64,000 nucleotides of DNA from NCBI GenBank assembly GCA_016124855.1, contig WGMX01000024.1, forward strand, positions 172,585 through 236,584. Reading direction: 5' to 3'. Origin of the DNA: Anaerolineaceae bacterium. GTDB lineage: Bacteria > Chloroflexota > Anaerolineae > Aggregatilineales > Phototrophicaceae. Of the stretch, positions 53,327 to 62,965 are shown piece after piece. Numbering within the stretch: the first letter of the stretch is position 1; each line of letters begins with the position of its first letter. Made by a program: the position numbers and the translations under genes. Below the pieces are notes generated by a model. The model worked only from the letters and a program-made list of their open reading frames with translations. It had not been told where the DNA came from and did no database searches.

Positions 53327-53800
53327 TTACTCCGCATTCTCCCGAATATACGCTTCCAACTTCGCCAGATAATCCCCACATTCGGCTGAACCTTCCAGCG
53401 GTGCGAAGGGCGCGAACTGCTTGTGCGTCTCCGCATGATACGGCCCTTGAATAATTTCTAAGACCACACACGGTGTCATCGCCACAAAATTGTGATAGGT
53501 TTTCGGCGGAATATCCACACCCCGCGTTTCGCCATCCGGACTCATAATATGCATCTCGGTGATCTCACCGTTGTTGTCATATTGGAACATCGCCGCTTTG
53601 CCCACCAATGGCGCGATCAACTCCACCTTATCCGGGTTTTCATGCTTGTGCGGCGTGACGTAGCTCCCCACGCTAATCGCATTCAACATCCGCTGCACCG
53701 GGTCCTCATGTTCATGGAAGCGGTATACCACCCGTCCGCGTGGATCAGCCGCCGCTTTCGCCAATAAGTCGTCAAGGAGTTGTTGTGTAATCAAGCGCAT
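53327..53800 (-). CDS. WbuC-family cupin-fold metalloprotein
   Basis: A 157-residue cupin with the WbuC-like order: LLAKAAADPRGRVVYRFHEH, then YVTPHKHENPDKVELI with the metal-binding His pair and Glu, and YHNFVAMTPCVVLEIIQGPY at the end. In some gene clusters such proteins lie with sugar-nucleotide genes; none is near here. It is convergent with the ThuA gene across a GC-rich repeat. Confidence 0.86.
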   Translation of the reverse strand: MRLITQQLLDDLLAKAAADPRGRVVYRFHEHEDPVQRMLNAISVGSYVTPHKHENPDKVELIAPLVGKAAMFQYDNNGEITEMHIMSPDGETRGVDIPPKTYHNFVAMTPCVVLEIIQGPYHAETHKQFAPFAPLEGSAECGDYLAKLEAYIRENAE

Positions 53801-53937
53801 AGAAATAGTCTTTAGTCTTTAGCTATTAGTCGATAAAGCAGAGTGTAAGCAGATGTTCGAACGAGCGCAAGCCAGCCTTCATCAATATTCTCGCCGGCTG
53901 GATTCTTGTAGGGAAAAGGCACTGCTTTTCCGCTTGA

Positions 53938-54432
53938 TTATCCCCATTTTGAGGCAGCGAGGATTTCGAACTCGGTATCCCAATGAGGTGTGGTTTGAAG
54001 ATAACTTGTGATTCCTTCATCCAGCGAAGTCGCAACTCCACCGATATTTTTCGCATCTCCAATATAGAACTCAACGTCTTGAGCAACTATTTTTATTTTT
54101 GTGTAGGTATATTCGATTGAAAATTCAAACCCTTTACCTGTCTTCCTAAGACTAATATCGCCTAAAGGCATTACCACACCTTTCTTAAAATCATCATGAA
54201 AGCTGATTTCAGTTACACCACGAAATATAACCACACCTGTATTCTCATTCTTGAAGTAAATAGAGGTTCTTAAATCAACCAAAATTGCTGCCGTTTTATA
54301 CAGGAAGTAGTGCAACAAATCGAGCAATGTTGCTTCAACCAACACATTATCAGAGTAGAATGTGTCCTCGACCGGAAAGCTGTTGAATGAATTTTCATCG
54401 TGTCTTGGAATTAAGAGGTCAAATATTTTCAT
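53938..54432 (-). CDS. Hypothetical protein
   Basis: A 164-residue protein without signal peptide or membrane helices. It is rich in alternating beta-strand patterns (TGVVIFRGVTEISFHDD, KGFEFSIEYTYTKIKIVAQD), and its AT content is higher than its neighbours. No family was recognised. A small immunity-type or sensor protein is possible but cannot be shown. Confidence 0.55.
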   Translation of the reverse strand: MKIFDLLIPRHDENSFNSFPVEDTFYSDNVLVEATLLDLLHYFLYKTAAILVDLRTSIYFKNENTGVVIFRGVTEISFHDDFKKGVVMPLGDISLRKTGKGFEFSIEYTYTKIKIVAQDVEFYIGDAKNIGGVATSLDEGITSYLQTTPHWDTEFEILAASKWG

Positions 54433-54539
54433 ATAAATAGCCTTCGGCTAGAAGAGCTCTTTCCATAATTTGTATCTGGTTCCTTGTCAATCTGCCTTGC
54501 ACTTATTATTTCTTAGGTTTAAATTGACAAACCACCTCT

Positions 54540-55010
54540 ACCGACTTCCAACCATTTCCCAACCCGCTTAACAATCTCGCTCCCTCAAAACCGTTAGCGC
54601 CAACCCTGCGAAAGAGTTACAAAATGTTCTTCCAAAATGTAACCCATTGCACCTTCTCTTGTCGTACAATAATCAACGGGGCGGATTGTAGGGGCGCAAG
54701 GCTTTGCGCCTGCTGGTAAACCCCGCGCACCTTAACATATACCGGACGCGATAACCACCGCCGCCGAAATTCTATTGCCACTACCGCCATATCAAACGAA
54801 TGTGGCCGTTGGCTAAAGATTATCGACTAAATTTGCTGCTTTCGCCGCATATTTCGCTTAATGGTTTTCCGGCTTTCTATTCGACTGGTGAGTGTAAGTT
54901 TTCCGTGGGACTAATAACGGGTGACTAAAAACCGCAAACTTCACTGTGAAATGGACTACGAAGTGTCCCGTGGGAAGAATATGAAGGAATTGCGAAACTT
55001 TGGCAAAGTC
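54540..55010. repeat. Large diverged intergenic repeat, copy 2
   Basis: It shares the same ordered blocks as 40475-41060: the core at 54607-54648, the GTCGTACAATAATCAA block, the hairpin GGCGCAA/TTGCGCC at 54693-54710, and the 29-base identical block at 54831-54859. On the minus strand the core opens a 17-codon frame, MGYILEEHFVTLSQGWR, at 54594-54647, with AAGG five bases upstream. Otherwise 54433-55147 holds no gene. Confidence 0.6.
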
Positions 55011-55147
55011 CTCCCTCAAATCCGCCGTTAAAAATCGGTTGTAATAACAGCATCAACAGCAACATTTACAACATTTTGAATCAAAAGCGGCGAACTCGCA
55101 TCCACCGCCTTTTCTGAAGACTTAACGACTACAGACTATCGACTTTC

Positions 55148-56047
55148 TTATCCCGCGACCCGCAGATAATGCGCCCAGTAACCCGCATACTCGCCGTAAT
55201 GTTCGCCCATCTTTTGGACATCAGCGTGCGTCAAATCATCGCGACCATAAACCCGCTTGGCCGCTTCCAACAGCGCCTTCTCGTCTAACGGTACGCGCTC
55301 CATTCGTCCCAGTCCACGCAGGAGGATAAAACTGGCTGACCATGTACCGATGCCCTTGATTTCCTTCAGCCACGAATCGACCTGTTCATAAGGCGCGCTT
55401 CGCAGCCATGACTCGTCAATCGTGTCAAAAGAGCGGGCGACCGCTAGGACGGTTTCGGTCTTGCGAACGTTGCGGATCACATCGTTTAACTCGTTAGGAT
55501 CAAGCGATGCCACTTGTGACGGCAGCGGAAAAGCCCGGTGATTGATGCCATCGACCCTGATACCTTCACCATACTGTTCGGTCATGCGCTCTTTCATTCC
55601 TAGCGCCACCGTCCACAGATTGCGCTGTGAAAGGATCGCCCAGCAGGCATTCTCAAAAGCGGTTAGGCTGAACTTCACTTGGTGATAACCATAGAGCTTT
55701 TCGACAATCGGCATAAACTGAGGATCAGACTCCGCTAGTTTATAAAACGGTCGCAGGTCGTCGTTCAAACTCAGGTAAAAGGTGATCTCGTCTTCGGCTT
55801 GGTTTTGGGCTTCGCGGGTCAGCTTTCCCTCTGACCAGATCGTATAGTCCATTTCCGGTTGGTCAGGTGTCCCGACCGATGTTACTTTGAACAGCGCGAC
55901 TTGCCCATTAAGGTAGAAAGCTTTCGTCAGGCTTTCGTCTTCAATCTTCTGCTGTCCCATCATCGGGCGGAATTTGCCCAGAAAGCGTGTCGCGTGTCTA
56001 AATTCGAAAGGTGCGCTCGGGCAAAGGGTGCCAGTTAAAGTATTCAT
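55148..56047 (-). CDS. AlkA-like DNA-3-methyladenine glycosylase
   Basis: A 299-residue base-excision repair glycosylase of the HhH-GPD superfamily. LKEIKGIGTWSASFILLRGL is the helix-hairpin-helix, and VPLDEKALLEAAKRVYG carries the catalytic Asp. The N-terminal 110 residues resemble the beta domain of AlkA. It should excise alkylated purines from DNA. A palindromic site shared with the alpha/beta hydrolase promoter lies about 60 bases before its ATG. Confidence 0.88.
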   Translation of the reverse strand: MNTLTGTLCPSAPFEFRHATRFLGKFRPMMGQQKIEDESLTKAFYLNGQVALFKVTSVGTPDQPEMDYTIWSEGKLTREAQNQAEDEITFYLSLNDDLRPFYKLAESDPQFMPIVEKLYGYHQVKFSLTAFENACWAILSQRNLWTVALGMKERMTEQYGEGIRVDGINHRAFPLPSQVASLDPNELNDVIRNVRKTETVLAVARSFDTIDESWLRSAPYEQVDSWLKEIKGIGTWSASFILLRGLGRMERVPLDEKALLEAAKRVYGRDDLTHADVQKMGEHYGEYAGYWAHYLRVAG

Positions 56048-56105
56048 AGATAGGATGAACCTCGTTATTGTTATCTGATGATAACCTGAGTTTATCGCTC
56101 CTCTG

Positions 56106-56121
56106 TGACACCATTATGTCA
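56106..56121. promoter_or_regulatory. Palindromic site upstream of the glycosylase gene
   Basis: TGACA (56106-56110) and TGTCA (56117-56121) with a six-base spacer. The unit GTGACACCATTATGTCA is nearly the same as the unit at 59757-59773. Confidence 0.45.
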
Positions 56122-56129
56122 AGAGTGTT

Positions 56130-56774
56130 TTAGGCGTTTGTACTTTGCTTTTCTGCCTGTCGCTCACGCATGAGGTTGGCTGTATCCACCGAAAGCGGAT
56201 CGGCACTTTGAGATAAATGCTCCATCACATGATGTTGATCAACTTCGCTGCGGTTCTGGCTGAGTTTAGCCTTGCCTTCGACGCGCGTAATCGTCATTTC
56301 AAAGCCGACCACGCCGCCGATCAAGCGCCGCACATGTTCTTCGGCAGACTGCATCGGCCACGGTCGTTCATAGCTTGACTCATGGGCTTTCACCAGTTGG
56401 TCAAGCATCGCGTAAATCATCTCAGGGTCTTCAACGATGCGCGGGATACCATAAGCATGTACCGCAGTGTAATTCCATGTTGGGACGTTTACCGTTGGTT
56501 TCTCGTACCATGATGGGGATACGTAAGCATGTGGGCCAGTAAAAATGACTAGCGCTTCTTGACCATCAACGAATGTCTGCCACTGCGGATTGGTACGGGC
56601 TAAATGGGCGATGAGTGTGCCGTGTTCTCCGCGTGACGGATCAAGCATAAAGGGCAGATGCGTAGCCGTGATGTCGCCTTCGTGACTGGTGACTAAGGCC
56701 GCGAAATTATGATGTTCCATGAACGCAGTCAGTTCAGCCGGATCATTCATCTCGAAATGTTTAGGGGTGTACAC
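56130..56774 (-). CDS. PaiB-family FMN-binding regulator
   Basis: A 214-residue protein of the PaiB family (FMN-binding negative transcriptional regulator). MYTPKHFEMNDPAELTAFM and FTGPHAYVSPSWYEKP with VPTWNYTAVHAYG are the family marks. In Bacillus the relative lowers sporulation and protease genes, but the DNA-binding role of the wider family is doubtful. It lies just upstream of the glycosylase gene on the same strand. Confidence 0.9.
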   Translation of the reverse strand: MYTPKHFEMNDPAELTAFMEHHNFAALVTSHEGDITATHLPFMLDPSRGEHGTLIAHLARTNPQWQTFVDGQEALVIFTGPHAYVSPSWYEKPTVNVPTWNYTAVHAYGIPRIVEDPEMIYAMLDQLVKAHESSYERPWPMQSAEEHVRRLIGGVVGFEMTITRVEGKAKLSQNRSEVDQHHVMEHLSQSADPLSVDTANLMRERQAEKQSTNA

Positions 56775-56846
56775 GTTTATCTACCTCGCGCAAACACAAA
56801 TGATTTTTCTAGATTAGGAGAACTGGGGCAGCAGGGCTATAACCAG

Positions 56847-57560
56847 TTAGGCCAGCGGCTTTTGGCTGGGCGTTCCCGGCTTACGGGGATAAGCTGACGG
56901 CGTGGCTGCAATTTTTTGAATGGTCACGAGGTAATGCGTATCGGCTACCCCCGGCAGTTGAATCGACTTGATGTGTTCGACTTTACCACCTAATAATGAA
57001 AGTGCCCGTTTCGCATCACCTGTTTCGGTGGTGGCTGTATCACCCTTCATCGCCACGCAGCGTCCATTGACCTTTGCCAGCGGCAGCATATATTCGACCA
57101 GCACCGGCATCCGTGCCACTGAACGGGCGACTACCACGTCATAATGGGCGCGATGTTCTTTCATCTGTCCGGCGTCTTCAGCCCGTGCGTTCAAGGTATC
57201 GATTCCTTTAAGGCCAAGCGTGTCGATGACATGTTTGAGGAATGTAATCTTTTTGCCCGTCGCTTCCATCAAGGTGACATGTATTTCTGGAAAAGCGATT
57301 TTGAGCGGCAAACCGGGGAAGCCTGCGCCGGTTCCAATGTCGATGAGTCGCAGATTGGCATAGGGTGTAACGGCTAACACGATTGAAAGCGAGTCAAGGA
57401 AATGCCGCACCTGTACCGCTTCCGGTTCGGTGATGGCGGTCAGGTTCATGCGCTGGCTCCAATCCGCCAGTTCGCGGGCATAACCTTCAAACTGCGCCAG
57501 TTGTTCGGGCGTAAGGCTAATCTGGAGGAGGGCGGCTGCCTGTTCAGAGAGGATGCTCAT
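56847..57560 (-). CDS. rsmG: 16S rRNA (guanine-N7) methyltransferase
   Basis: A 237-residue RsmG/GidB, which methylates G527 of 16S rRNA using SAM. LRLIDIGTGAGFPGLPLKIAFP is the SAM-binding motif, WSQRMNLTAITEP precedes it, and VVARSVARMPVLVEYMLPLAK follows. Length matches. It is a single gene with no gidA or parAB neighbour here. Confidence 0.95.
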   Translation of the reverse strand: MSILSEQAAALLQISLTPEQLAQFEGYARELADWSQRMNLTAITEPEAVQVRHFLDSLSIVLAVTPYANLRLIDIGTGAGFPGLPLKIAFPEIHVTLMEATGKKITFLKHVIDTLGLKGIDTLNARAEDAGQMKEHRAHYDVVVARSVARMPVLVEYMLPLAKVNGRCVAMKGDTATTETGDAKRALSLLGGKVEHIKSIQLPGVADTHYLVTIQKIAATPSAYPRKPGTPSQKPLA

Positions 57561-57606
57561 GAGTTTAACCGGGAAAAAACAAGCGCGAGATCAAAAATGG
57601 TGTCGT

Positions 57607-57635
57607 GTAGGGAAAGGTCTGAAACCTTTCCCTAC
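57607..57635. repeat. GTAGGG-type perfect hairpin
   Basis: GTAGGGAAAGGT (57607-57618) pairs with ACCTTTCCCTAC (57624-57635) over 12 bases around a five-base loop. It lies after the stop of the secreted-protein gene and has no T-tract directly after it. Confidence 0.65.
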
Positions 57636-57647
57636 GAAGTTAAATTG

Positions 57648-58712
57648 TTAGCGAACGCTGTAGATATTGTTGTAGACAGGGCTGACATCATCTGGATTAC
57701 GGTCAACTGTAAATAAGCAGCCGGCATCTTGTTCCAGCGTATTCGTGCCGGGACCAAATTTCTTGTAACCGTCAAAGGTCTGTTCCGACCATGTCAGCTT
57801 ATATTCCACACCATATTGACCGGGCTTCAGATTACCAACGTTAGCGGTGTAGAACACCCAATTATTACCGCCAATGACTTTAATTTCACTTGTACCGACG
57901 TTAATCAATGGGGCACGGTTGAGGGTAACGTTATACTGTGCCTTGCTGATGTGATCCTGAACCTGTGCCGCAGTTTTGGCATACCACGACCAGAAAATGG
58001 TGATGTTGTCATTATCATAAACAATACCGGGGGCAGCTGCCGGTAAGAAATTGTTGCATTCGGCAAAAATGACACCGGGGGTTGATGAACGCTCAGGGTT
58101 CACAAACTTACGCGCACCGATAACGACTTCTCCTTCAGGGGCAACGGGAACGGTGGTGTTAATGTAGCCGCCAAAGGGTGAACGGATGCGAATGCCGCCG
58201 CTTGAGCTGGTGGTTGAGGTTGATGCCCCCGCGCCCGCGCCGGTATCGATGCTGCTCGAGATGGGGTTCTGGGCGTTGTTGCAGCCATCCTGAACATCAT
58301 CCACAAGGAAGGTGTCTCCTGCGGGTGTGTTGGGCGCACTTTCTTTGGCGATGTAGACTTTGACACTGCCGGTGCTGCCTGAAGCGACCGTTCCACCGGA
58401 ATAAGGAACAGCTTCGCTAAAGGCGTAAGTGCCGTCAACCTGCACACGGCGCAGATTGGTTAGTGCTGTGCCGCCACCTTGCGCACCAGAAAAGACTTGA
58501 TAATAAGCGTCATAGCCCGGTTCCATCGTACCGCTCAGGTTAACCACAGCTTGATTTTCGCAGATCACCGCGAAAATCGTGACGCTCGAATTGTACTTGG
58601 TGCTGCTGCTGGGAGTTGCGGTTGCGTTCTGTGCCAGACTGACACCTGTCCCCAAACTGAGCATCATCAGGGCGATGGTGAGTGTCGCCAACACGAGGAT
58701 AATCTTTTTCAT
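57648..58712 (-). CDS. Secreted protein of unknown function
   Basis: A 354-residue exported protein. The start at 58712, with GGAGGT upstream, opens a clear signal peptide (KKIILVLATLTIALMMLSLG). The mature part has a Thr/Ser-rich spacer, a beta-sandwich-like domain with AVICENQAVVNLSGTMEPGY, a Ser/Gly linker and a second domain with paired Cys residues (AECNNF, AGCLF). No enzyme motif was seen. It is probably a surface or periplasmic protein. Confidence 0.75.
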   Translation of the reverse strand: MKKIILVLATLTIALMMLSLGTGVSLAQNATATPSSSTKYNSSVTIFAVICENQAVVNLSGTMEPGYDAYYQVFSGAQGGGTALTNLRRVQVDGTYAFSEAVPYSGGTVASGSTGSVKVYIAKESAPNTPAGDTFLVDDVQDGCNNAQNPISSSIDTGAGAGASTSTTSSSGGIRIRSPFGGYINTTVPVAPEGEVVIGARKFVNPERSSTPGVIFAECNNFLPAAAPGIVYDNDNITIFWSWYAKTAAQVQDHISKAQYNVTLNRAPLINVGTSEIKVIGGNNWVFYTANVGNLKPGQYGVEYKLTWSEQTFDGYKKFGPGTNTLEQDAGCLFTVDRNPDDVSPVYNNIYSVR

Positions 58713-58886
58713 AGCCACCTCCACAAAAACATCTTTGCTACAACGTGCGACGATCATACCGCAAAAAAGATCAAAACTCAGCCCTGAAAAAAGTCCGGTG
58801 GGCAAGCGTCAGATTTTGAGATCGGGAGATCAACAAAGGATAGAGGACGCGCCACGCTAGCGTCCTCTGTGTTTTCATAAGAGGAA

Positions 58887-59705
58887 TTAGATACGCGAAA
58901 GAAAATCCAACACAATGTGATTGAACTGTGCTGGCTCTTCCATGTTGGGAACATGGGCTGCATCGTCGATGATGTACTTTTGTGAAGAGGGAATGGCTTG
59001 GTGCATGACTTCGCTTGCCCGTAGAATTTCGGAGTTATCCAACGCACCCGCGATAATTAATGTTGGCACTTGAATGTGACCAAGCTGCGGAAGTGCAGGT
59101 GAGGGCGGATTTTCGGGTGCTTGCATGTCCACATTGAAAAATGTTGCGTTTTCAACCGGTATCCGGTTCATCGCAGCGGCGCGCTGGCGAACGACTGTAT
59201 CAACTTGCTCCGGTTGGCGAAACGGCCCATCAACCCACAGCCGGATTTGTAATTCACTTTGACGTTCTAAATCGCGGTTTCTTGCGGCTTGAAATAATTC
59301 AATGATTTCGGCGGGTGGTTCGCCCTGCATCTCAAAACCACTTGGCACGGCGGACACAGCAGTGAGTGACAATACACGTTCGGGATGTTCCAGCGCGTAA
59401 TCAATAACGATTTCACCACCCATCGAGCATCCCAGTAAGTGAGCCTGTTTTACTTTGAGGCGGTCAAGCAGCGTACCTAAATCATCGCGTCGGGCAACCG
59501 GATGATCGAGCTTGCCGGATTTGCCAAAACCGCGCATGTCGTAGCGAATAACGCGATACTTCTCACTAAACACCTTCCATTGATCATCCCACATGCCGCT
59601 GTCGACAAAACCCGCGTGTGACAGCACCAGAGTTTCTCCTTCGCCTGCGACTTCATAATAGATTTTGCCGTCCTTGAGTTCTAGGTAACCTGTTTCAGTT
59701 TTCAT
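58887..59705 (-). CDS. Alpha/beta-fold hydrolase
   Basis: A 272-residue hydrolase. LLGCSMGGEIVIDYALEHPE gives the nucleophile elbow with Ser94, IAGALDNSEI supplies the acid and DDAAHVPNMEEP the His. SHAGFVDSGMWDDQW holds the oxyanion region. It is divergent from a WYL regulator, with a palindrome between them, so it may be that regulator's target. The substrate is unknown. Confidence 0.88.
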   Translation of the reverse strand: MKTETGYLELKDGKIYYEVAGEGETLVLSHAGFVDSGMWDDQWKVFSEKYRVIRYDMRGFGKSGKLDHPVARRDDLGTLLDRLKVKQAHLLGCSMGGEIVIDYALEHPERVLSLTAVSAVPSGFEMQGEPPAEIIELFQAARNRDLERQSELQIRLWVDGPFRQPEQVDTVVRQRAAAMNRIPVENATFFNVDMQAPENPPSPALPQLGHIQVPTLIIAGALDNSEILRASEVMHQAIPSSQKYIIDDAAHVPNMEEPAQFNHIVLDFLSRI

Positions 59706-59756
59706 GGGTTAATCTCCTCTGTATCGCTTACTTATAAACATGATAGACTCTGTTGA

Positions 59757-59773
59757 GTGACACCTTATGTCAC
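59757..59773. promoter_or_regulatory. Palindromic operator between hydrolase and WYL regulator
   Basis: GTGACA (59757-59762) and TGTCAC (59768-59773) flank CCTTA. The site lies upstream of TATCAT-like -10 sequence for the hydrolase and resembles the site at 56106. Confidence 0.5.
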
Positions 59774-59861
59774 CCAAGATAGCGAGTCAAAAAAGATGTT
59801 CTTTCGCTCATTTCGAGTGTCGGGAATGACGCGGTAATACGGATTTGTGAGGAATAAATTA

Positions 59862-60818
59862 ATGCGGGCAGATCGCTTATTAGGGGTGGTGATGCTCCTC
59901 CAAACACGCGGAAAAATGACCACCCAACGCTTAGCCAAAGAATTGGGTGTCTCACGCCGAACGATTTTAAGAGATATTGATGCCTTATCTGGCGCAGGCA
60001 TACCGGTTTATAGTGATGGCGGACATGGTGGCGGCGTCGCGCTTGACGAGAATTACCGCGTCACACTCACTGGCTTGAAAGAAGCCGAAATCCGCAGTTT
60101 ATTTGTTGCCAACAATAATCAACTCTTGAAGGATGTAGGGTTAGGGGCGGCGGCTGAAAGCTCCCTACTCAAGCTGGCGGCAGCACTGCCCACTGCTCAC
60201 CAACCCTCGGTCGATTATATTCGGCAGCGCATTTACATTGATCCGCTGTGGTGGTGGCATGACTCTGAACCCTTGCCCTTCTGGGATGAATTACAGAAAG
60301 CGGTTTATGAGGACATCTGCATTCAAACAAAGTATGAGAACTATGACGGTTCAATCAACGAACGAATTTTGCAGCCTTACAGCCTTGTGGCGAAGTCGAG
60401 TTCATGGTACTTGATCGCTAAACGAGAGGGTGAACTTCGAACCTATCGGGTTTCGCGATTTCAAGATGTTAAGTTGCTTGACGACCACTTTCAGCGCGGC
60501 ACGGACTTTGACTTACCGGGTTACTGGCAAGAACATCTCCAAGAGTTTACTGAAGCGCTGGCGGAATACGAGTTTAAGTTACGCATTCACGAAAGCCGGC
60601 TCAGCTTTGTTCGCTGGTTGACACCCGGTCGCGTTCAGGTGATTGAGCCGGTGGACGCAACTGGCTGGCTCACCGTTCATTTACACATGGCCTCAATAGA
60701 GTTAGCCAAGATGCTGGTCTTCGGTTTGGGTAAAGACGCGCTCGTACTTGAGCCGCCTGAATTGTCACAAGCGGTGATCGAAGCGGCCAAAGCCATCATC
60801 GAACAAGGCCGTTCATAA
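59862..60818 (+). CDS. WYL-domain (YafY-type) transcriptional regulator
   Basis: A 318-residue regulator. The start at 59862 (MRADRLLGVVMLLQTRGKMT) has GAGGA eight bases upstream. Residues 15-60 are a DeoR-like helix-turn-helix (TTQRLAKELGVSRRTILRDI), and residues 125-210 form the WYL domain (NERILQPYSLVAKSSSWYLIAKREGELRTYRVSRF). WYL regulators sense ligands or nucleic acids and often respond to DNA damage. The palindromes at 59757 and 56106 are candidate sites. Confidence 0.9.
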   Translation: MRADRLLGVVMLLQTRGKMTTQRLAKELGVSRRTILRDIDALSGAGIPVYSDGGHGGGVALDENYRVTLTGLKEAEIRSLFVANNNQLLKDVGLGAAAESSLLKLAAALPTAHQPSVDYIRQRIYIDPLWWWHDSEPLPFWDELQKAVYEDICIQTKYENYDGSINERILQPYSLVAKSSSWYLIAKREGELRTYRVSRFQDVKLLDDHFQRGTDFDLPGYWQEHLQEFTEALAEYEFKLRIHESRLSFVRWLTPGRVQVIEPVDATGWLTVHLHMASIELAKMLVFGLGKDALVLEPPELSQAVIEAAKAIIEQGRS

Positions 60819-60915
60819 TGAACCGCTATGAATGCGATAGGCTTTCCCTATTTGAAACCTGCCTCCAAGTGCCTTAAAATGCGATTAATGATATTCCGCA
60901 ATAGAAAGAACCAAG

Positions 60916-61995
60916 ATGACTCCTAAAACAATTGTCGTCCTGAAGGGCGACCAAACCGGGCAGGAACTGCTCGACGAAGCACTGCGCGTGATTGATCCAG
61001 ATGTAATCGGTGTTCCGCTGACGTTCGAAACCTATGATCTCTCGCTGGAAAACCGCCGTGCGACCAAGAACCAAGTCGTACATGACGCGGCAGCACGCAT
61101 CAAAGAAACGGGCTTGGGCATCAAAGCCGCGACCATTACCCCGCCAGAAAAAGGTGATGTGGGCAGCCCGAACGCTCTGCTGCGTGAACTGGTCGACGGG
61201 CAGGTTATTCTGCGTACAGGTCGACGTATTCCTTCGGTGCGCCCGATTGCAGGTGTTCACGCGCCGATTGCCGTTGTACGCATGGCTGTAGATGGTGAGT
61301 ACAGCGAAAAAGCGTGGCGTGAAGGTGAAGGCTTGGATGAGGTGGCCTACAGCACACGGCGGCTTTCACGGCGCACCTGCCGCGCGGTAGCCGAATTTAC
61401 GTTTCGCTATGCCCAGCGCAACAATGCTAAGGTTTTCGGTGGGCCGAAGTACACCGTCAGCCCGATCTACGAAGGTATGTTCAAGGAAGAATTGGATGCC
61501 GCGCACCTGCGTAACCCTGATGTGCCCTATGATCCGCAGTTGATTGATGCCACCTACGCGCTGCTGCTGGGAACCGAAGGCGAACCGCTGGTCATTCCGG
61601 CGCTGAACCGGGACGGCGACAACCTGAGCGATCTCGTCATGAAGATGTTCGGGACGATTGCGGGCGCGGAGTCGGTGATTTTCTCTTTCGATGAAAACTT
61701 TGAGGTGAAAGTGGCATTGACCGAAGCGCCTCATGGAACTGCACCGAGTTTGGAAGGCAAGAACATCGCTAATCCGATGGCGATGATTCTGGCGGGTGCT
61801 GCCGTGCTGCGTTATGTCAAGACCGAGAAGGCCAACCGTGCCAGCCGCGCGATTTACGAGTCGGTGTTGGAGGCGGTGCAGAGCGGTGTAAAGACTAATG
61901 ATCTGGCGGGTTCAGCCAGCACCACCGAGTTCACCGATGAAGTGATTAAGCGGGTGAAGTCCAAGTTGGAAATTTGGGAATCGCTCGGCGGATAG
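60916..61995 (+). CDS. Isocitrate/isopropylmalate dehydrogenase family enzyme
   Basis: A 359-residue decarboxylating dehydrogenase. IKAATITPPEKGDVGSPNALLR is the substrate loop, YEGMFKEELDAA and NRDGDNLSDLVMKMFG carry the metal Asp residues, and EAPHGTAPSLEGKNIANPMAMI is the nucleotide-binding end. The family includes NADP-isocitrate dehydrogenase, IPMDH and related enzymes. The gene is near a citrate-synthase remnant, consistent with isocitrate as substrate, but this is inference. Confidence 0.87.
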   Translation: MTPKTIVVLKGDQTGQELLDEALRVIDPDVIGVPLTFETYDLSLENRRATKNQVVHDAAARIKETGLGIKAATITPPEKGDVGSPNALLRELVDGQVILRTGRRIPSVRPIAGVHAPIAVVRMAVDGEYSEKAWREGEGLDEVAYSTRRLSRRTCRAVAEFTFRYAQRNNAKVFGGPKYTVSPIYEGMFKEELDAAHLRNPDVPYDPQLIDATYALLLGTEGEPLVIPALNRDGDNLSDLVMKMFGTIAGAESVIFSFDENFEVKVALTEAPHGTAPSLEGKNIANPMAMILAGAAVLRYVKTEKANRASRAIYESVLEAVQSGVKTNDLAGSASTTEFTDEVIKRVKSKLEIWESLGG

Positions 61996-62116
61996 AAAGG
62001 GTTTGCCAGCGGCAAACCGGTACTGGATAAAGGCGGTGGGCATAAGTTCATCGCTTTTTGATTCGTTTAAGTCTCTGTCATCCCAGACCGCCTATGTTTG
62101 CCCCATGAATACGATG

Positions 62117-62965
62117 TCACTGGGCTTGAAGTTTCTTTATTGCCATATCAATAGCCGGACTTTTGTATACTTTCTGGGCGCGCAGCAGCGGCTCGTATGC
62201 AGCTTTATTTCCAATATTGCCGAGTGTTTCAGCCGCAAGCACCCGGATGCTGTAATGGGGATCGTCTAGAGCAAAGCATAATGGCTCAATCACCGCATCG
62301 GCATCAAAATGGGTCAATGCGTTAACAGCAGCTAGTCTGACATACCATTCGTCATCCTCCATCATCTTATCCAGCGCGGAAATAGTCACAGGATCAGCAA
62401 TGTGTCCAAGTGAAGTAATAGCGTTGCCACGCACACTCCGGTCAGCATCTGTGAGGAGACTGCACAGTGCCTCAGTGACCCGCTCTGATTGAAAACTTGC
62501 CAGTGCTTTCGCAATTTTTTGACGCACATAAACATTTTCGTCGGTAACGAGCGATAGCAGGGGTTCTTCGGCACGATTGTCGCCGATCAGACCCAATGCT
62601 GTGATGACATCTTCGCGCAGTACCCTATCGACTTGACTATCCAGCAGCGCAAGCAGATCAGGGACAGCCTCACTCTCACCGATACGACCTAAGGCAGTGA
62701 CAACTTCCGATTGGAGATCACGATATTTCGGGTTGTGAAGCAGATCGAGTAACATCGGCACAGTGTCGGGATCGCCAATATAGCCCATCAGGGAAATACA
62801 ATCGGTCTGCAAGCGCAAGTCTGCATCTCCCAGCATGAAGATTAGACCCTCAACAAAATGGGAATCTTTGGATGCACGGATGACTTCATATGCCTTCAGG
62901 TAATCTTCTCGATTTGCGCTGACGAGATTTTTCAGGGTATTTTGAACTTCATTACCTGTCATCAT
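62117..62965 (-). CDS. HEAT-repeat protein
   Basis: A 282-residue protein made of about eight HEAT repeats of the PBS-lyase type, for example DTVPMLLDLLHNPKYRDLQ, EAVPDLLALLDSQVDRVLRE and PLCFALDDPHYSIRVLAAET. Each repeat is two helices and the whole should form a curved solenoid. It is preceded by GAGGTGG, and the first ATG at 62965 is used. These proteins bind partners or act as phycobilin-lyase relatives; the partner is unknown. Confidence 0.85.
   Translation of the reverse strand: MMTGNEVQNTLKNLVSANREDYLKAYEVIRASKDSHFVEGLIFMLGDADLRLQTDCISLMGYIGDPDTVPMLLDLLHNPKYRDLQSEVVTALGRIGESEAVPDLLALLDSQVDRVLREDVITALGLIGDNRAEEPLLSLVTDENVYVRQKIAKALASFQSERVTEALCSLLTDADRSVRGNAITSLGHIADPVTISALDKMMEDDEWYVRLAAVNALTHFDADAVIEPLCFALDDPHYSIRVLAAETLGNIGNKAAYEPLLRAQKVYKSPAIDMAIKKLQAQ

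Noticed and set aside
62000..62018. Hairpin GGTTTGCC-AGC-GGCAAACC after the dehydrogenase gene as a terminator
   Set aside because: No T-tract follows on either strand, so it was not called a rho-independent terminator.
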